DNA from: Ktedonobacterales bacterium
Lineage (GTDB): Bacteria; Chloroflexota; Ktedonobacteria; Ktedonobacterales; JADMIN01
Length of the DNA stretch: 10,304 bases
Direction: 5' to 3'
NCBI GenBank assembly: GCA_025935235.1
Contig: JAICVT010000129.1
Span: forward strand, 1-10,304
Shown here: one piece after another, positions 7,262 through 10,304 of the stretch
Layout of the letters: the number at the start of each line of letters is the position of its first letter
How positions within the stretch are numbered: the stretch's first letter is position 1
Notes under the pieces: model-generated
Database searches by the model: none
Seen by the model: only the letters and a program-made list of their open reading frames with translations
Told to the model about the DNA's origin: nothing
Program-made: the position numbers and the translations under genes

Positions 7262-7341
7262 CCCACTCCAGAACGCCTTGCGCGCCGGAGCAGTCACAGC
7301 GCCGCCCATTCAGCGCGGTTCAGCGCCCATCGCGCTCCCAG

Positions 7342-8697
7342 TTAGCCTGCGTGCGCGGTCGCCAATGCGCGGCGCGCGCCCGGCCCCACCAGGCAGGCGT
7401 GCTCGCGCACGTGGTAGATATATTCATCGCGGAAGAGCTTGATGCTGCTGACAATCGGCATCGTCGCCGCGTCGCCCAGCGGGCAGAAGACCTTCCCGAA
7501 CATATTGTCGCAGATGTCGAGCAGCAACTCGATGTCGCTCTCTTTGCCCTCGCCCGCCTCCAGCCGCTCGAGTAGCTGCACCAGCCAGAACGTCCCCTCA
7601 CGGCAGGGCGTGCATTTGCCGCACGACTCATCGCGATAGAACTCCGACATGCGCAGTGTCGCCGCCACGATGCAGGTCTGGTCATCTAACACGATCACGC
7701 CGCCAGAGCCGAGCATTGAGCCAGCCGCCGCGACCGACTCGTAATCCATCGGCAGATCGAGCTTGTCGGCGCCCAGGATCGGCGTGGACGACCCGCCCGG
7801 AATGATGCCCTTGATCTGGCGCCCACCGCGCACGCCGCCGCCGTAGTCCTCGACCAGTGTGCGCAGCGGCACGCCCAGCGGCGCCTCATAGTTGCCGGGG
7901 CGGTTGACATGTCCGCTCAGGCAGAAGACGCGCGTGCCTTTGCTCTTCTCCGTCCCGTAGGCGGCGTAGACATCGGCGCCATAGCGCGCAATGGCGGGCA
8001 GCGTCGCGATGGTCTCCACGTTGTTGATGACCGTCGGCCCGCCGTACAGCCCCACTACCGCCGGGAAGGGCGGCTTGAGTCGTGGGTAGCCGCGCTTGCC
8101 CTCCAGCGACTCCAGCAGCGCGCTCTCTTCGCCGCAGATGTAGGCGCCCGCGCCATGATGCACGGTGATCGAGAGATCGAAGCCGCTGCCCAGGATGTTC
8201 TTGCCGACAAAGCCCGCCTCAGCCGCCTCACGCACCGCGCGCTCGACCTGCAGGCCCGCCTTCAGCAGCTCACCGCGGACATAAATAAAGGCGTGATGGA
8301 CCTTGGTGGCATACGACGCGATAATGACGCCCTCCACCAGCAGATGCGGGCTGACCTCCATAATCATGCGGTCTTTGAAGGTGCCCGGCTCGCTCTCGTC
8401 GCCATTCACGCACAAATAGCGTGGCTTCGGGCTTTCCTTCGGCAGAAAGCCCCACTTCATCCCCGTCCCAAAACCAGCGCCGCCACGCCCGCGCAGCCCG
8501 GACTTCTTGACCTCTTCGACCAGCTCATCAGGTTGGAAAGACGTCAGAGCCTTGGCCAGCGCCTCATAGCCGCCATACGCCCGATAGACCCCGATCTGAT
8601 CAATATCTGGCGTGTCAAAGTGGTCGGTAACGAAGCGCGGATTCGGGCCGAGCGGCAGCGTGGCGCCCGTGGACTGTGTCGCATCGGAATTGGCCAT
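7342..8697 (-). CDS. nuoF: NADH-quinone oxidoreductase subunit F (NADH/FMN-binding)
   Basis: A 451-residue catalytic subunit that oxidises NADH with FMN and holds cluster N3. The FMN/NADH-binding glycine-rich motif GLRGRGGAGF lies at 67-76, and a second Gly-rich segment, GAGAYICGEESALLESLEG, at 182-200. The SLBB-like region is around 255-330. The [4Fe-4S] ligands are Cys359, Cys362 and Cys365 (ESCGKCTPCREG) plus Cys405 (FCPLGDA). Length fits Thermus Nqo1 (about 438) and E. coli NuoF (about 445). The start at 8697 lies 3 nt after the nuoE stop, with AGAAGG (8714-8709) 11 nt upstream. All cofactor residues are intact, so it should be functional. Confidence 0.98.
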   Translation of the reverse strand: MANSDATQSTGATLPLGPNPRFVTDHFDTPDIDQIGVYRAYGGYEALAKALTSFQPDELVEEVKKSGLRGRGGAGFGTGMKWGFLPKESPKPRYLCVNGDESEPGTFKDRMIMEVSPHLLVEGVIIASYATKVHHAFIYVRGELLKAGLQVERAVREAAEAGFVGKNILGSGFDLSITVHHGAGAYICGEESALLESLEGKRGYPRLKPPFPAVVGLYGGPTVINNVETIATLPAIARYGADVYAAYGTEKSKGTRVFCLSGHVNRPGNYEAPLGVPLRTLVEDYGGGVRGGRQIKGIIPGGSSTPILGADKLDLPMDYESVAAAGSMLGSGGVIVLDDQTCIVAATLRMSEFYRDESCGKCTPCREGTFWLVQLLERLEAGEGKESDIELLLDICDNMFGKVFCPLGDAATMPIVSSIKLFRDEYIYHVREHACLVGPGARRALATAHAG

Positions 8698-8700
8698 AGC

Positions 8701-9282
8701 TTAGCGCGCCTTCTTCGCTGTGGAGATGCCTTCGCCGCCAATCGTCGTCTCGGTCGCCATGCCACCGTCATCGCCGAACGGCCGCCACTGGTTGTGCACC
8801 TGCGTCATATCGCCGCCCGCTGTAAGGAAGTCGATCAGCCGCTCAGCCACCTCAGGCGTCGCCTGCTCGACGAATTCACTGTTGACCTGGAGAACGGGCG
8901 CCATGCCACAGGCCGCCAGGCATTCGGCCGCCTCCAGCGTGTACTCGCCATCGGCGGTGGTTTCGCCGCGCCGCACGCCGAGCTTGCCTTCGAGTGTCTC
9001 CAGCACGGCGTCGCAGCCCATCAGATAGCACGAGACACTCGTGCAGACTTTGACAATCCGCTTGCCCTTCGGCTGCTGGTGAAACATCGAATAGAACGTG
9101 ACGACGGACTCGACCTCATCGGTCTTGACGCCAATCGCCTCGGCCACCGCCGCAATCGCCTCGTCCGTGATCAATCCCAGCTCATCCTGCGCCAGATGCA
9201 GGCAGGGAAGCATCGCCGAGCGAGCCTGCGGATAGCTCATCGCCATCGCGCGCATCCGCGCCTTCAACGCTTCACTCACCAT
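8701..9282 (-). CDS. nuoE: NADH-quinone oxidoreductase subunit E ([2Fe-2S] thioredoxin-like)
   Basis: A 193-residue 24-kDa-type subunit binding cluster N1a, which sits beside FMN in NuoF. The four ligands are Cys80 and Cys85 (C-x4-C) and Cys121 and Cys125 (C-x3-C), the standard spacing. The N-terminal helical part contains LPCLHLAQDELGLI (25-38) and VVTFYSMF (60-67), both typical of the family. From about residue 155 there is a polar, Gly/Thr-rich tail that looks disordered. The ATG at 9282 shares its A with the nuoD TGA (TGATG). GGGAGAGG (9300-9293) lies 10 nt upstream, inside nuoD. Separate nuoE and nuoF genes are present, not a fusion. Confidence 0.98.
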   Translation of the reverse strand: MVSEALKARMRAMAMSYPQARSAMLPCLHLAQDELGLITDEAIAAVAEAIGVKTDEVESVVTFYSMFHQQPKGKRIVKVCTSVSCYLMGCDAVLETLEGKLGVRRGETTADGEYTLEAAECLAACGMAPVLQVNSEFVEQATPEVAERLIDFLTAGGDMTQVHNQWRPFGDDGGMATETTIGGEGISTAKKAR

Positions 9283-10304
9283 CAGCGATCAACCTCTCCC
9301 AGCACGATGTCAATGCTGCCAATCGCCGCGACGACGTCGGCCAGCAGCATGCCTTCGATCATTTTGGGCAGCGCCTGCAGATTAGCGAACGACGGCGCGC
9401 GCACATGCATGCGATAGGGCTTCGCCGAACCATCGCTGGCCATGTAGAACCCCAGATCACCCTTCGGCGACTCCGTCCGCACATACACTTCGCCCGCAGG
9501 GGGGCGATAGCCCTCGGTGTAGAGCTTGAAGTGGTGGATCAGCGCCTCCATGTTCGAGGAGATTTGCCACTTGTGCGGCGGCACGATTTTCTGGTCCTGT
9601 ACCTGCCACTCGCCGGTCGGCAGCGCATCCATCGCCTGCTGGATGATGCGCAGGCTCTGCTCCATCTCGAGCATGCGAATAAGGTAGCGGTCATAGACAT
9701 CGCCATTCGTGCCGATGGGAATGTCGAAGTCGAACTGCTCATAGCCGCCATAGGGGAAAGCCTTGCGTACGTCATAGGCAATGCCGCTGCCGCGCAGCGT
9801 TGGCCCGCTGCATCCGTAGGCCAGCGCGTCCTCGCCAGAGATCGGCGCGATACCCTTGGTGCGATCTATCCACAGCCGGTTGTTGGTCAGCAGGTCGTGG
9901 TACTCGCGCAGCCGCGCGGGGAAGAGCTTGAGGAAGGCGCGCACCTTGGCGTCGAATGCCGGTGGCAGATCGGCCTGCAAGCCACCCGGGAAAATGTAGC
10001 TCGTCATCATACGAACACCAGAGCACAGCTCGAAGATGTCGAGAATCAGCTCGCGCTCGCGGAAGCAGTAGAGAAACACGCTCTGCGCGCCCAGGTCGAG
10101 CGCGCTGGACCCCAACCAGACCAGATGGCTGGCGATGCGTTGCAGCTCGACCAGCGCGATGCGGGCGATACGCGCCTTGGGCGGCACGTCAATGCCCAGC
10201 AGCTTCTCCACCGCGAGCGAATAGCCGTAGTTATTGCAGAGCGGCGCCAGATAGTCCATGCGGTCGGTGACCACCAGCGCCTTGAAGTAGCTCTTGGCTT
10301 CGGC
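9282..10304 (-). CDS. nuoD: NADH-quinone oxidoreductase subunit D, 5'-truncated by window edge
   Basis: The C-terminal 340 residues of the 49-kDa-type subunit that forms the quinone-reduction site with NuoB and NuoH. The frame runs off the right edge (first visible residues AEAKSYFKAL), so the Met at 10274 is internal and about 60-70 residues are missing relative to a typical 400-residue NuoD. The quinone-site tyrosine is in NNYGYSLAVEKL (10223-10221, Tyr28 of the visible part). The conserved ASHLVWLGSSALDLGA segment follows with its Asp. The hydrogenase-like C-terminus has PKGDLGFYMASDGSAKPYRM and ends IDIVLGEVDR, the usual family end. It is separate from nuoC as far as visible. The stop overlaps the nuoE start by one base. 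Confidence 0.97.
   Translation of the reverse strand, partial: AEAKSYFKALVVTDRMDYLAPLCNNYGYSLAVEKLLGIDVPPKARIARIALVELQRIASHLVWLGSSALDLGAQSVFLYCFRERELILDIFELCSGVRMMTSYIFPGGLQADLPPAFDAKVRAFLKLFPARLREYHDLLTNNRLWIDRTKGIAPISGEDALAYGCSGPTLRGSGIAYDVRKAFPYGGYEQFDFDIPIGTNGDVYDRYLIRMLEMEQSLRIIQQAMDALPTGEWQVQDQKIVPPHKWQISSNMEALIHHFKLYTEGYRPPAGEVYVRTESPKGDLGFYMASDGSAKPYRMHVRAPSFANLQALPKMIEGMLLADVVAAIGSIDIVLGEVDR

Larger units (their letters stand above)
7177..7341. other. 165-nt spacer between nuoF and nuoG
   Basis: This is the only long gap inside an otherwise tightly packed operon. It holds an 11-bp tandem repeat next to the nuoG start and a GGCGCC-rich palindromic segment near its middle. I see no convincing -35/-10 promoter, no hairpin followed by a U-tract, and no tRNA-like fold. 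A weak GAGAAAG (7188-7182) may be the nuoG ribosome-binding site. A 46-codon frame on the minus strand (7309-7169) crosses the spacer and ends 5 nt into nuoG, but it lacks a ribosome-binding site. Confidence 0.7.

Noticed and set aside
7909..9417. A 502-codon open frame on the plus strand opposite nuoF, nuoE and nuoD
   Set aside because: It lies wholly antisense to genes with intact cofactor motifs. The translation is Arg/His/Gln/Ala-rich with no recognisable domain, as expected for the complement of high-G+C codon usage.

Overview
The window is one stretch of a bacterial nuo operon, encoding the proton-pumping NADH:quinone oxidoreductase (respiratory complex I). Every gene lies on the minus strand. 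Read in the direction of transcription (right to left) the order is nuoD (5' end missing), nuoE, nuoF, nuoG, nuoH, nuoI, nuoJ, nuoK, nuoL, nuoM (first 16 codons only). This is the standard A-to-N order of 14-gene operons such as that of Thermus. No mobile element, RNA gene, CRISPR array, defence gene or foreign-looking cargo is visible. The many long open frames on the plus strand are antisense shadows produced by high G+C coding sequence.

Layout: 9282-10304 nuoD and 8701-9282 nuoE (quinone-site and N1a subunits); 7342-8697 nuoF and 4837-7176 nuoG (NADH/FMN site and Fe-S chain); 3587-4837 nuoH and 2948-3571 nuoI (membrane anchor of the quinone site and the two clusters N6a/N6b); 2389-2943 nuoJ, 2070-2369 nuoK, 98-2068 nuoL and 1-50 nuoM (membrane arm that pumps protons). 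Electrons pass NADH -> FMN (NuoF) -> Fe-S clusters of NuoF/G/I -> quinone at the NuoD/NuoH interface, driving proton movement through NuoH/J/K/L/M/N. Most junctions are tight: TGATG stop/start overlaps at D/E and G/H, and spacers of 1-19 nt elsewhere. The exceptions are a 165-nt spacer between nuoF and nuoG and a 47-nt spacer between nuoL and nuoM, and both contain short repeats.

Organism: high G+C. The 779-residue NuoG carries the extra N7 cluster motif, NuoH has an added C-terminal helix and tail, and nuoE/nuoF are separate genes. Together these suggest a Gram-positive-related or deep-branching lineage (Chloroflexota, Actinomycetota or Deinococcota). Chloroflexota is my best guess, held loosely.

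The most notable point is in NuoL. The TMH5 glutamate of the antiporter-like proton channel (E144 in E. coli numbering) is Ala147 here, and the nearby TMH6 arginine that usually follows the Asn of the N-R-(V/I)-G-D motif is Val178. The other channel residues (Asp181, Lys238, Lys351, Asp407) are retained. I see no undescribed system; the rest is an ordinary, intact complex I operon.
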